Shown here: positions 23,112-32,832 of the stretch, in pieces | Layout: every line of letters starts with the position of its first letter | How positions within the stretch are numbered: position 1 is the stretch's first letter | Assembly: GCA_022559845.1 (NCBI GenBank) | Contig: CM040128.1 | Location: 179,916,413 to 179,980,412 of the forward strand | DNA length: 64,000 nucleotides | Reading direction: 5' to 3' | Source: Amorphophallus konjac | Taxonomy: Eukaryota; Streptophyta; Magnoliopsida; Alismatales; Araceae | Notes under the pieces: model-generated | Told to the model about the DNA's origin: nothing | The model's database searches: none | The model's input: the letters and a program-made list of their open reading frames with translations, nothing else | Position numbers and translations under genes: made by a program

Positions 23112-23840
23112 TTTGCGACCCTTGTCACCATCGGCAAGATCGGTCGCTACCCTTTCCGATTCTTGTCACCATTGGCAAGACCGTCTACCCTTTTCGACCC
23201 TTGTCACCATCGGCAAGATCAGTTGCTACCCTTTCCGGTTCTTTTCACCATCGGCAAGACCGTCTACCCTTTTCGACCTTTGTCACCATCGGCAAGATCG
23301 GTCGCTACCCTTTCCGGTTCTTGTCACCATCGGCAAGACCGTCTACCCTTTTCGACCCTTGTCACCATAGGCAAGATCGATCGCTACCCTTTCCGGTTCT
23401 TGTCACCATCGGCAAGACCGTCTACCCTTTTCGACCCTTGTCACCATCGGCAAGATCGGTCGCTACCCTTTCCGGTTCTTGTCACCATCGACAAAATTGT
23501 CTACCCCTTTCGACCCTTGTCACCATTGGCAAGATCGGTCGCTACCCTTTCCGGTTCTTGTCACCATCGGCAAGACCGTCTACCCTTTTCGACCCTTGTC
23601 AGCATCGGCAAGATCGGTCGCTACCCTTTCTGGTTCTTGTCATCATCGAAAAGACCGTCTACCCTTTTCGACCCTTGTCACCATCGGCAAGATCGGTCGC
23701 TACCCTTTTCGGTTCTTGTCACCATCGGCAAGACAGTCTACCCTTTTCGACCCTTGTCACTATCGACAAAATCGGTCGCTGCCCTTTTCGGTCCTTGTCA
23801 CCATCGGCAAGGTCGCTCGCTATCTTTTTTAGTTTTCGTC
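23112..23840 (+). repeat. 79-bp minisatellite (about nine units)
   Basis: CGACCCTTGTCACCATCGGC recurs at 23116, 23195 and 23274 and so on, 79 bp apart. Each unit is two similar half-units, each with a CTTGTC/GGCAAG hairpin around ACCATC. Because 79 is not a multiple of three and no unit has a stop, all three plus frames stay open; none is a gene. Confidence 0.93.
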
Positions 23841-24369
23841 TCCTAGACTGATCGACTTTCTATCGACCCTTGTCACCTTCGATAGGACCGGTCAACTTTT
23901 CCCCTAACCCGGACTCCTCGTCCTCATTGAGCAGCATATTGTTTTTGCTCCATATAGACTCTGTTGATGAATAAGCCCTATCCTCAGTTTCCATCAGCTT
24001 CAACGGATTCGGGTGATGGGCCATCTGTCCTTATTGCCTAGCCCTGAAGAGGCCTCTATACTCTTTTGGGTCCTCTGGACTCTCGGCTTGCACTGGACAT
24101 TGTTTAGTCCCGAGAATAGTCATGGCACGGTGGAGCGAACACCTCACCCCTTTGCTGAAGGCGTGAGCGCTCTCCTGCCCTCGTGACCCAAACGCTCGGA
24201 CTAGAATTAACTGGCGAATGGAAAGGAAAAAGAAAAGAATAATGAAAGAGTGGAGTCGTAATTTAACAACAAAATGAAGATTTTCATTCCTATAGAATAA
24301 AGGGTACATGTTACGCGGGGCATTCCCCGGAATACGTGAAGTCCATCAAAAAAGGCAAATAGAAAAGGA
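23841..24369 (+). other. Tat-type non-coding region before the antisense gene
   Basis: A last degenerate 120-bp type unit (23860-24000) is followed by CACGGTGGAGCGAACACC and GCTCTCCTGCC (24126-24180), which recur at 47325-47385 before the second antisense gene. GGGG/CCCC around CATT near 24318-24330 can pair. No coding signal is seen. Confidence 0.5.
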
Positions 24370-25449
24370 CTATGGAAGAGGGCGTCGGAAGATGTCCTCC
24401 AGCACCGGAATGCCCAGGGAAGGATGGCGGGCTAGTTCTTGCAGTTTGAACTCAGTGGCCTCCAGCTGAGATAGTCTCTCCCCGAGGGAAGCAACTTGTC
24501 CCTCGGCCATCTCTGCCTGCTCCACCCTCTGGACTTCCAGGCGTTCTACCTCTTGAAGCTCAGCCTCTGCCCTTGAAAGTTCGACCTGTAGTTCTGCTAT
24601 CCGGGCCGTGAGAAAGCTTTGGCACTGTAAAGAGGCATTGGTGTCATCCCTCATCCTCGCCGCAGTCCCTTTCAGAGAGATGAGAGCTGTTCAGCATTCG
24701 ACTCGCTCCAGTGTTACGGCCGCCAGCTGGTCAGCTACCTCCCGGCCTAAGAATTCCCTCCTGTTTACATATTTCAGAAGCAAAATCACCCGTGGAGTCC
24801 AGTCATCCATGGGGCAACCAAAGGCCAACAGCGAGCGGGATAAGTGCTCTATCAAGCCCCTCAGCTGAACATAAGTCAAATCTCTGCTGGCCGTTATGGT
24901 CTGCTGAAGGGTCCCTAAGAACTGCCACACAAGGTCGCTCGAAGACTGGAGACCGAGCGGCGACGTCTCGGGTAGTTCGAACTCCACTCTGCTGTCCACA
25001 GTGGCCCAGATATCGTCGCCCGTCCCAGAAGATGACGACGGCATGAGCTGTAGTGCACTGGTATGGGGAACAATCGCGGTGGCCGATACGGTAGCTGGAG
25101 TCTCAATGACGACAATTTCCCTCCCAGCCCCCTGGGATGGAGCTGCAATAGAAATATCAAGAGCCAAGGACATTTGTTCTTCGACGATCTCTCTCGCCTC
25201 TATTTCGGAGGGGCCATCCTTCTCCGAAGCCGACTGTTGTGCGACTTCTAATGGCTGAGAGTCCTCGACAGCTACCAAACTATCAACCCTTACAAGTGCT
25301 CCGGGTCCAGCTGGAGCCACTGCAGCCGCATAGTCCTTGGGGTATCGCAGTGCGATAGGCCGCAAGACGGATGGGAAGGTTGCGTGACCCGCGCCTAGAG
25401 TCGGGAGGGGTATCTGCACCGTCATGGTTGGCAGCACCACCTCCGTCTG
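24370..25449 (-). pseudogene. Antisense PMD gene 1, last exon (coiled-coil C-terminus)
   Basis: The acceptor TGCAG at about 25450 opens a frame running to TGA before 24370. It holds a Pro/Ala/Ser-rich stretch with an acidic Ser-rich SSSSGTGDDIWATVDSR and a conserved block from SSDLVWQFL through LLLKYVNRREFLG. A helical coiled coil rich in Glu and Gln follows, ending LEDIFRRPLP. One in-frame stop lies near 24688-24690. The same order of blocks, including SESFVWQNL, LLLKFVHRRDFLA and FEDIFRCQ, is in the second copy at 47586-48640, so this part is a real conserved exon. Function unknown. Confidence 0.65.
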
Positions 25450-25527
25450 CACCAGAAATATGTACATCAGAAAGCTAGAAGGAAGAGAAAGAAAGGGCAG
25501 CAGGCGCCGACTACGGGTGGGTCCTTA

Positions 25528-25930
25528 CCTCAGCCGGTACTAAGCTCAAATCTCTAAGGGCAACTTCTCCAGTGCCAGCCTCTCCGCTAATAAGACTTTT
25601 AGCCCACCCCGGTTGGCATCAGGCCCGGGACCACTCCATGACAACCGGGGTGGGCTAAAAGTCAGATGATCACTTTCATAGGCCGAAGACGCCCCAGCAT
25701 CCTCAGTCTCTGTGCCAACAGGTGGGAACTCCTCATCACTGGAGCTGCCACCATAATCGACCTGCTCAAAGGAAGAGGACTCCTCTACTCTTTCGGGACG
25801 CTCCACCATCGGAGCAGGAGCCTCGCCAGGAGGAGCATCACCCGCAGCAGGAGCTTCCCCCGTGCACTCCACACCAGGAGCAACAGTGGATGGGATCTCA
25901 AGGGCAAGTTCACCCTGCCCCTGGATAATC
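25528..25930 (-). pseudogene. Antisense PMD gene 1, internal acidic exon
   Basis: A Glu/Pro/Ala/Ser-rich low-complexity frame (for example SSSFEQVDYGGSSSDEEF), ending near a donor-like GAG|GTAAGG at about 25527. The acceptor is probably TGCAG near 25935. It contains a perfect 22-bp inverted repeat (25594-25615 with 25642-25663). A TGA precedes the predicted donor in the frame I follow, so either the boundary is slightly different or the exon is broken. Confidence 0.45.
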
Positions 25931-26067
25931 GCTTCTTCTGCACTCTCCGAGCCCGGAAGTAATGACGGTTGTATATCAATTGAAATTTAAGGCAAGAAAT
26001 GGTCAAGCCGGCTGAAGACATGAAGATTCGCGGTGGTGTCACAATTAAACTATAGATTACTTTCCAT

Positions 26068-26562
26068 TTCTTGTCTGGGCGTTGGAGAAGGTAGATCTCT
26101 CTCTACGAGAGCAGTAGGGATTTCCTCTGCCCCTTCCCTAGTCGCGACATCTACCGTCGCCTCCGGCCCGACGACTACGGCAACTGTGTCGGCAACCGTC
26201 AGCATGGGCTAGCCAAGGCAGTCAAAGTGAGCTAATGAACTCTGAATAAAAGGAGAGCCTACCTCCAGTTTCTGGCCTTTGTGTGCGAGAAGCCTCGAAC
26301 TCTTCAAAGGATACAACCGGAGGAAGAACGGTTGCTGATTCCCTTTCTGCGGCCTTCTTTCGGCGCGCCCGTGTCACCCGGGTCACTGCCGCTTTCGCCT
26401 TCCCGACGGCCTCTCTCAACTGGGATCGAGTCCTCTTTCTTGAATCACCGGGAGGCAGTGGCGTTGTGGTCGGGGCCGGCTCAGGAACCTCGAAGTATGC
26501 TGGCTTCTGAGCCTTTATTATCAGCTCCCTAAAGTGCCGGGTCTCCTCCGAAGTTGGTCGGA
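26068..26562 (-). pseudogene. Antisense PMD gene 1, basic middle exons
   Basis: An exon from 26562 (acceptor ATGTGCAG) to 26263 (donor GGAG|GTAGGC) encodes RPTSEETRHFRELIIKAQ, then a basic nuclear-localisation-like run RVTRARRKKAAERE. A further short exon from about 26177 to about 26068 (VAVVVGPEATVDVATREG) is likely but its boundaries are only approximate. The second antisense gene has similar small exons. Confidence 0.45.
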
Positions 26563-26647
26563 CTGCACATGCACAAAGGTGAGAATAATACACCACAATG
26601 AAGGAAGGAAGCTGGCCGAAGGGCCTGAATGAATAAATGAAACATAC

Positions 26648-28596
26648 TTGCCGGCCCCATGTAAAAGGGGAAGAGAGGCCAATAGTATAGCGATGGCATT
26701 TTGTCTCTTGAAGCTGCCTCGCGAACAAGCCAACATAAGTCTCCTATCTTTTCGCTCGGCTCAGCCAGCAGTGCCAGGTCCTCGTGGCCACGAGAAGACA
26801 AGTGATAATATAAGCTCAGGTGATCCAGCCCCCATCTGTCGGCATATTTGAATGAGATATGGAGGGGCCGGTCCAGAATGCCTTTGCTAGGGCCACCCAT
26901 TGAGAGACTGTGTGAACGAAGGAGCGCAAATAGCCACGGGGTGTTGTCATATAAAGCATCCCGCCTGTCTTCCCTATGGATGAAAGTCCGATAAGGGTAC
27001 AACCTATCCACCTCGGGACGCCAGTCGGCCACAGTCGAGATGGGCTCCTCCATGGGCAGGGGGAGTTGTTGAAGGACAACCCTCTCGCTGCTTACCCGGC
27101 ATAAGCCCCGAAGTGTTTTCACATAGTCATCCTTGCTGATTGTAGGCAGCTTTAGGTCAACTTTCATCCTGCGACTTTTCATGACCTTTCGGGCCTCCAA
27201 ATAGGCCCTTGCTTCCGTATGGGTCCAGGATTTCAACTTCCTCAAATAAGAAGACTCAATATCAAGGACTGGCTCTGGCTGGGAATCCAGAAACCTATGC
27301 TCTGCTACGGCCCAACACTCTCACCGGGAGCTCCTGTAGAACCCCGTCCGCGCGTTCCACCACTTGATATACTCAGGCGTGACGCGGGGAAAACGGGCAG
27401 GGGTTGGCACCCTGAAAGAAACATCTTCCCGGCAGTGGAAGAAGTCCCACCATATCCGGGCATCATCATTTGAAACTTGCCCGGCCCTGTACCTGTTAGG
27501 CAACGCAAACTGTGAAGAAGAATATGGAATGTGTTGGTCCTAGCCAAAGTTCCGACTGAAGCGGAATGGGTAGTACGGATCCAACCACAAAATGCCGCTC
27601 TTGCGGAATACAAGGACACTCGGCCTGATAGCCAGCGCCCAGTCAACCAACTCTGGCTCAAGAATGGGTCTGGTACAGTTAGCCTCAGAAATCGGATGGA
27701 TATACTCCTCAGTCTCAAAAAGCTTGCACTGCCTGGTCCTGTTCACCAGCGGGATGGAATGGGCAGCTAAGCTCCAAAAGTGAAGAACCCCGGGCGAATC
27801 TGTGGGAATACGGGCCAACTTGCCCCGGATGGTGAAGAGCTACTCCGCTAGTGAGGATGGCTCAGCACTCGCGAATTCTATCATCCGCGGAACAAGAGGA
27901 ACCGACTGTAACGCCCGAGGAGCCGCCTCCAGGAACAGGGTACAAACCCAAGCATTGAAAAAGTGCAACGGACCAACCGTCTGAAGATTCCTAGGGAGAC
28001 ATGTCTTGTGCAGGTCTCCCAACATCTTGTAAATGAGACACAGAGCCACCGGGCAAAGAGATAGCTTGGTACCCCAAGCCATGAGACAGGCAGGATAAAT
28101 GGCCTCTGCCCTAATTACGCTCTCGTCACCTTGCGGAAGAGCGAAAGAACAGATCCAGTAGACCAGGTACGCAGCACAGTGGGTGACTACGTCGACACCA
28201 GTAGGGTTTGGGTCCTCTATATGCCCTCCTCTTGAAGATGATGATGAGGCGGCCTGGCGCCAGACTCTCTTCTTCCGCTTTTGAGCCACTGGCGCTATCG
28301 GAGGAAAATCTTCATACTTCTTCTTCCCGCTGAAGAAATATTGGAGCCAGGCGCCCATCCACACCCTCCGCTTCTCGCCCGGCTTCCGAGCTTCCCTCGT
28401 ATCATGTGATGAATGATAGAGGGTGCGGTACGCCTTCATCAGATAGCGATAAGCGTAACCCGCCAGATACCGACCCTCACCGTCGGTCTGATCCTTCAGC
28501 CAGTCAGGCCAGCATACCTCCTCATACGGTTCTCCATTGATGGGTAGGCCGCTAAGCTGTGAAAGGCTCCACATATCCAGAGAGGTCTCTCCTTCC
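26648..28596 (-). pseudogene. Antisense PMD gene 1, plant-mobile-domain exon, 3' part
   Basis: A long frame reading GETSLDMWSLSQLSGLPING, then PYEEV, later HCAAYLVYWICSFALP and LCPVALCLIYKMLGDL. These are hallmarks of the plant mobile domain (aminotransferase-like) family, found in MAIN/MAIL1-type host proteins and widely captured by transposable elements. Three in-frame stops (27840-27842, 27540-27542, and one near 27318-27320) interrupt an otherwise continuous frame that runs to a donor CAA|GTATGT at 26647. The start of this part is fused directly to retroelement LTR at 28597. With the copia insertion removed, codon phase is kept across the junction. The gene is non-functional as it stands. 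The PMD assignment is by motif recall. Confidence 0.7.
28592..28596. repeat. Target-site duplication CTTCC, left copy (pol-less copia element)
   Basis: It directly precedes TGTTGTGTCCC; the partner is at 39445-39449. Confidence 0.95.
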
Positions 28597-30059
28597 TGTT
28601 GTGTCCCTGTGATTTTGATGATAGCAAACACTATAAGTCACTTGAATGCATACAATTCTGTTTGTAGTGCATATGAATGTTTCATTGAAAATCTTATCTG
28701 AAATATTGCTGCATTTAAATATGGCTGTGTGGTGTGTGCTTTGGTGCATTTCATTTATTGCATTTATCTGGATTGTTTGATGTCATATGTGTTTACTTCA
28801 TTCAGAACTGCTCATTCAGAACTTGGTACATTACTTAACTGTGAGCATGGCATAGACTGTACACTCGTCTGTCTGCATGAGTCACCAAGTCCACACATTG
28901 CATCGTGTGTTTTTCATGAAGTCTATACATTGGCATGCAGCGTCTCATGAAGTATGTACATCCTCTTCAAGCATTTCAAAGTCTATACATTGCTGAGCGT
29001 CTCACTGACTGTCTCATGCAAGTATATACATTGGCATATGCATTCACTGTAAAGTCTATACATTCATAGCGTCCAGTGTCTAGAGTTTCATAAAGTCTGT
29101 ACATTGGAAGTATGTACAACGGACTGTTACACGCATCATTCCAGTTGTCTTCATGTCGTTATTTGTTCCATCGCGTGCTGAACACTACAGCACCTCGTGC
29201 TGCTTTCTATGCCACCTCGTGTCGCTCCATCTGTGTCACCCCTATGTCTTCGAGTCTTATTTTCGGCCGTTTTACTTCGAGTCTTCTGTATTCGTGTTGT
29301 TTTTTCCAAGACCCCGTGTCTTTCTTGCTTTGTGACCACACTTCGTGTCAGTTTCTATTTTCATCTTCGAGTTGTTTTCAGCCTGTGTCGTCCTCGTTTT
29401 CGAGTCATTTTCCTGTGTCTTCAAGTCATTTTAGTGTAAAGTGTCGTTTCACTTTGTGCCGTTCCCTTTGCTGTTTGATATTTCGTGTTGATTCTCGTAT
29501 TGATTCACCGATGACCTCGAGTCAACTTAGTCGTTTTGATTGGTCGTTCTTCGTGTTATTTCTGTGTTTGTGTCTTAGTGTTGTTTTTATGTCTTCGTGA
29601 TATGTTTGTGCTTGAGTCTTCATGTTATTTCTGTGTTTGTGTCTTAGTGTTATTTTTATGTCTTCGTGTTGCTTCTTTCTATCTTCATCCATGTTTCCTC
29701 TTATCGCGTGTTTTACTACCGTTTTACTCCGTGTTATTTCCTTCTCACCTCGTGCTGCTCTCATCTGACTTCGAGTCGTTCTCTTTGTAGTGTTAGCTTT
29801 GTTACTGTGGTACCTCGTGTCGTTCTCTCTTTATCTCGTGCTGTAGTCATCTTATGTACCTCGTGTCATTCTCAGTATAGTGCACCTTTTGTTGTTCCTA
29901 CACACCTCGTGCAGCTTTAGCTTGAGTGTCAACTGACTTATTTCAGGTATATATATATAGAGAGAACCCTGAGTATTAATGGTTTTAATCTCTTTGCAGG
30001 AGAAGAAGAAAAACAAAAAGAAGAAGGTGGTCCGAGGAAGAATATTCCCCAGTGACTGG

Positions 30060-30180
30060 GCTGCACGTGATCCAATACTAAATGAACCAATGCTATAAGG
30101 GCACGTGGAAAGAAGGTTCTGGATCGAGTGTGGGAGGCACACGTATTCTGTACCTTATCCACCTGCTGCTGCTATATATT
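30060..30180 (+). promoter_or_regulatory. LTR promoter with two G-boxes and TATA
   Basis: CACGTG at 30064-30069 (within GCACGTGATCC) and 30102-30107 (within GGCACGTGG), and CTATATATT at 30172-30180. The 3' LTR has the same at 38104, 38142 and 38212. Element B has two CACGTG (58640-58645, 58678-58683) and a TATA in equivalent places. G-boxes of this form are commonly bound by plant bZIP or bHLH factors; stress or ABA response is inference. Confidence 0.7.
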
Positions 30181-30711
30181 GAAGCCTTCGTCCACAGATG
30201 AAGGTTGATCGAAAGGGAAAAAGAAAAAGTAGAAGTGCATAGAGTTAGATCCAGCAAAAGAAGAGAAGAAAATAGAGGGCAGAAACTGAAGAAGAGGAAG
30301 AAGAGAGAATAGCAGAGAGAGTGAGAGTGAGTGTGAGTGAAGAAAAGAGAAAAAGAGATCGAGATCAGAAAGAAAGAAAGTGATTGATATAGAAGAAGAG
30401 AGTTGCAGAGAGGCAGTGAGCAGTGAGCAGAAAAAGAAGAAAGAAGAAAGAAGAAGAGTGAGAGAGTAGAAGAGAGATCGTGACATCTAGCAGAAGAAGA
30501 AATAGAAAAAGAGAAAGAGAGAGATGGAGAGCTCGTGAAGAAGAATAGAAGCATCGTTCACTGGACCTTGGATCAGATCCAATCCAGTTCGCTCCTGCGA
30601 GAGCTTTTGTGCATTTCATCTTTCCAGCTTTCTGTTGCTACGTCTTTTGTTTTTTGTTTTTCTTTTTTAACTATACTCAGTTGTTCTTCCGATCCTCTAG
30701 TGTGAGGTCGG

Positions 30712-31030
30712 GTTCCTCCTGTGGACTCAGGAGAAGGGAGACCTTGTGTCTTCGGTTTGCAAGTAGTTGGGTGCTACTTGTGGTTGTTTCCCTCCAGTTG
30801 GGAGGAAGGGAGGTCCGAGACCTCTAGGTTGCAAGTGGCTGGGAGTCACTTGTGGGTTCCCTCCTGGTTTGGAGGAAAGGAGATTCATCTCCGGTTCTGG
30901 TCTTGTGGTTTGCAAGACTAGGTGTTCCCTCCTGGTCTGGAGGAAGAGAGACTTGCGTCTCTGGTTCTAAGTGATTGGGAGTCACTTGGGGTGTCCCTCC
31001 GGTTGGGAGGAAGAGGGGAGGTTGTTCCCC
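30712..31030 (+). other. Array of five three-hairpin modules in the transcribed LTR leader
   Basis: Five units of about 68 bp. Each contains (a) TTCCCTCC...GGAGGAAG, (b) a short G/A-rich hairpin, (c) a third hairpin. Examples of (b): GAGGTC/GACCTC (30810-30824), GGAGAT/ATCTCC (30879-30892), AGAGAC/GTCTCT (30947-30962), GGGGA/TCCCC (31015-31030). Examples of (c): CAAGTAGT/GCTACTTG (30760-30780), CAAGTGGCT/AGTCACTTG (30832-30852), GTCTTG/CAAGAC (30900-30918), AAGTGATT/AGTCACTT (30969-30987). Stems change while pairing is kept. The 3' LTR copy is at 38752-39070. Confidence 0.8.
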
Positions 31031-31405
31031 TGGTCAAGCTGTTTGGCAGCAATTGTTGCAGACTGAGTCTGCTGTTCTAGCCTAGGTAGTGGAAGCCTCA
31101 CTCCGATTTGGAGTGAGGGGTGGACGTAGGTCTGTGGACCGAACCACCTAAAAAATCCTGGTGTTCCCTTGTGGTGTGCTTTTGTTCCTTATATGTTCTT
31201 CTTATTGCTGCGCATTAGATGCTTGCTTAGGATCGTTTGAGGGCTTATTGAGTTGTTGTCTTGCTTTGATCCTTCTAAGTATCCTCAGTTTATTTCTGCA
31301 ACAGTTTTAATTCCGCATAACTGAGCTTTAGAGTTTTAATTAGGCTATATTTGAAGAGGGATACATTCACCCCCCCTCTGTATCCGGGCCTTGCATCCTA
31401 ACAAT

Positions 31406-31417
31406 TGGTATCAGAGC
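31406..31417 (+). other. Primer binding site of pol-less copia element
   Basis: TGGTATCAGAGC lies two bases after the LTR end CCTAACA. Confidence 0.95.
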
Positions 31418-31428
31418 AGGTTCTCTGA

Positions 31429-31985
31429 TTGATTAGATCCAACGATCTGCAGAGGATCCTGTTGTCCCTTGGTGCATTTCTGATTTTACTCTTTGCTGCA
31501 TTAATTTGCTTACCGATTTATTCAATGGGTTCTCCACCAGTTTTTAATGGCTCTAACTTTAACTCATGGGTTAGCAGTCTACATAACTATGTGAATTTGA
31601 TGAATCCGGATCTGTGGAAGTTAATCTCACATGGTCCTCACAGACTACCAAAGGAAAAGTCCAAATGGACTAAAAGTCATAGATCGAGAAATGAAGAGAA
31701 TCAGAAAGTTTTGAATCTAATGAAAGAAGCTACTGACAAGGCTCTACATTCTTATTTTTATGACTGCAGGTCCGCTAAGGACATTCTGGAAAAGCTGAAG
31801 CTAACTCAGAGGAGAGATGAGACAGTTGCCTGATGGCTGACAAGAGCAACCATGGCAGTGATCAAGATGAATCCAAAGAACAGGATGATGAGGAGGTAAA
31901 CCCTTTCAAGAATTTTTCTTTAGATGACTGGGAAGATGCCTATGTCAATCTGACAATATCCTATAAAAAAACTAGGGAAGAAGTA
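31429..31985 (+). pseudogene. gag: Decayed gag N-terminus of pol-less copia element
   Basis: The likely start is ATG at 31525 (MGSPPVFNGSNFNSWVSSL), the copia gag N-terminal signature, running to 31833. The frame then shifts: from 31833 a different frame reads MADKSNHGSDQDESKE and FSLDDWEDAYVNL. This matches the DDWEDKY segment that in element A lies after the capsid and zinc knuckle. The capsid core and first knuckle present in A are therefore missing, apparently by internal deletion. A TAA ends this piece near 31986, where the main frame takes over. Confidence 0.75.
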
Positions 31986-32832
31986 TAAAGGTCTGAAAAA
32001 GGAGCTAAAGAATCATGAGAATGCTAAATCTCGAGGTGAAAGCCCTGAAATTCTAAAAACTGAAAATGAAATTTTTAGAAGACAACTACAAGATTTCGAT
32101 TCTATTACTACAGATCTAGATCATTTGAAATCTGAAAAACAAACCCTTGTGAAACAAATTGGTTTACACAAAAAGGAGAATCAGGAGCTTGTTTGTGAAA
32201 TTTCTGAACTAAAGGAGAGGCTTAGTTTAATTGATGATCAGGTTTATCACTATAATGCAGTTCAGAATGAAAAATTGGTGAGAGAATTAGAGTGTGTCAA
32301 CTTTGAACTTGAAAAAATGAAATCTGAAAATGCTTGCAATGCTTGTGCAGCTTTAAGAGACTTGATAAATGAATTTGATTCTGATGATAAACTTCAAAAG
32401 GATTTAATCAAATCTCTGAAAGAAGAAAATAAATCATTGTTAGAAAAGAAAACTGAAGCTGAAGATATGAAATCTGAAAATCAAAGACTCAAAAACCAGT
32501 CCAAGGAATTTGAACACAAATTGATGAGTCTTGAAAAAGAAAACAGATTGATTTCTGAAAAAATGGAGGCTGATAGAATAATGAATCTAGAGCTTCAGAA
32601 AAATCTCAACAAACCTCAATCTGAGAAACAACAGGAAAACTTTTATGAATGTGAGTCTTCCTTAGATGATTGGATGTTTGATGATGGTCTTCTAGAGAAA
32701 AATAGGAAATTGAAAGAGGAAATCAACAAGCTAAATCATCTAAACACCCAACTGTCAGATAGGCTATTGACAATTGAAAAAGGTAAGGGTGTGAGCATGA
32801 ATAATTCTGATAGGTTGGTGGATGTAGAATAA
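31986..32832 (+). pseudogene. gag: Coiled-coil segment of gag (pol-less copia element)
   Basis: A Lys/Glu/Leu/Asn-rich frame with long heptad-like stretches (for example NLELQKNLNKPQSEKQQE) ends in TAA at 32830-32832. The same frame then continues at once as EIESLKTINLML, so this is one gag frame with a single stop. A second DDW motif (SSLDDWMFDDGLLEKN) recalls the DDWED signature upstream. It is a likely oligomerisation region of a SIRE-like gag. It is longer than the corresponding coiled coil in element A. Confidence 0.75.

Larger units (their letters stand above)
28597..31403 (+). repeat. Pol-less copia element 5' LTR
   Basis: Order: a block with repeated AAGTCTATACATTG (28915-29110); a U3 region dense in TCGTGT/CTCGTG (29150-29940); two G-boxes (30064-30069 and 30102-30107) and a TATA box (30172-30180); a GA-rich transcribed leader (30200-30560); an array of three-hairpin modules (30712-31030); a CCTCACTCC/GGAGTGAGG hairpin (31096-31119); and a C-run before CCTAACA. 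Open frames seen here are compositional. Confidence 0.95.

Noticed and set aside
23012..23851. Open frames of 250-280 codons in all three plus frames
   Set aside because: They come from the stop-free 79-bp tandem repeat; there is no gene.
29112..29600. 162-codon Ser/Cys/Phe-rich frame, recurring at 37152
   Set aside because: A product of the TCGTGT-rich U3; the second copy is the other LTR.
30093..30619. Ser/Leu/Phe-rich minus-strand frames resembling membrane proteins
   Set aside because: They are the complement of the GA-rich LTR leader and recur only because the LTR is duplicated.
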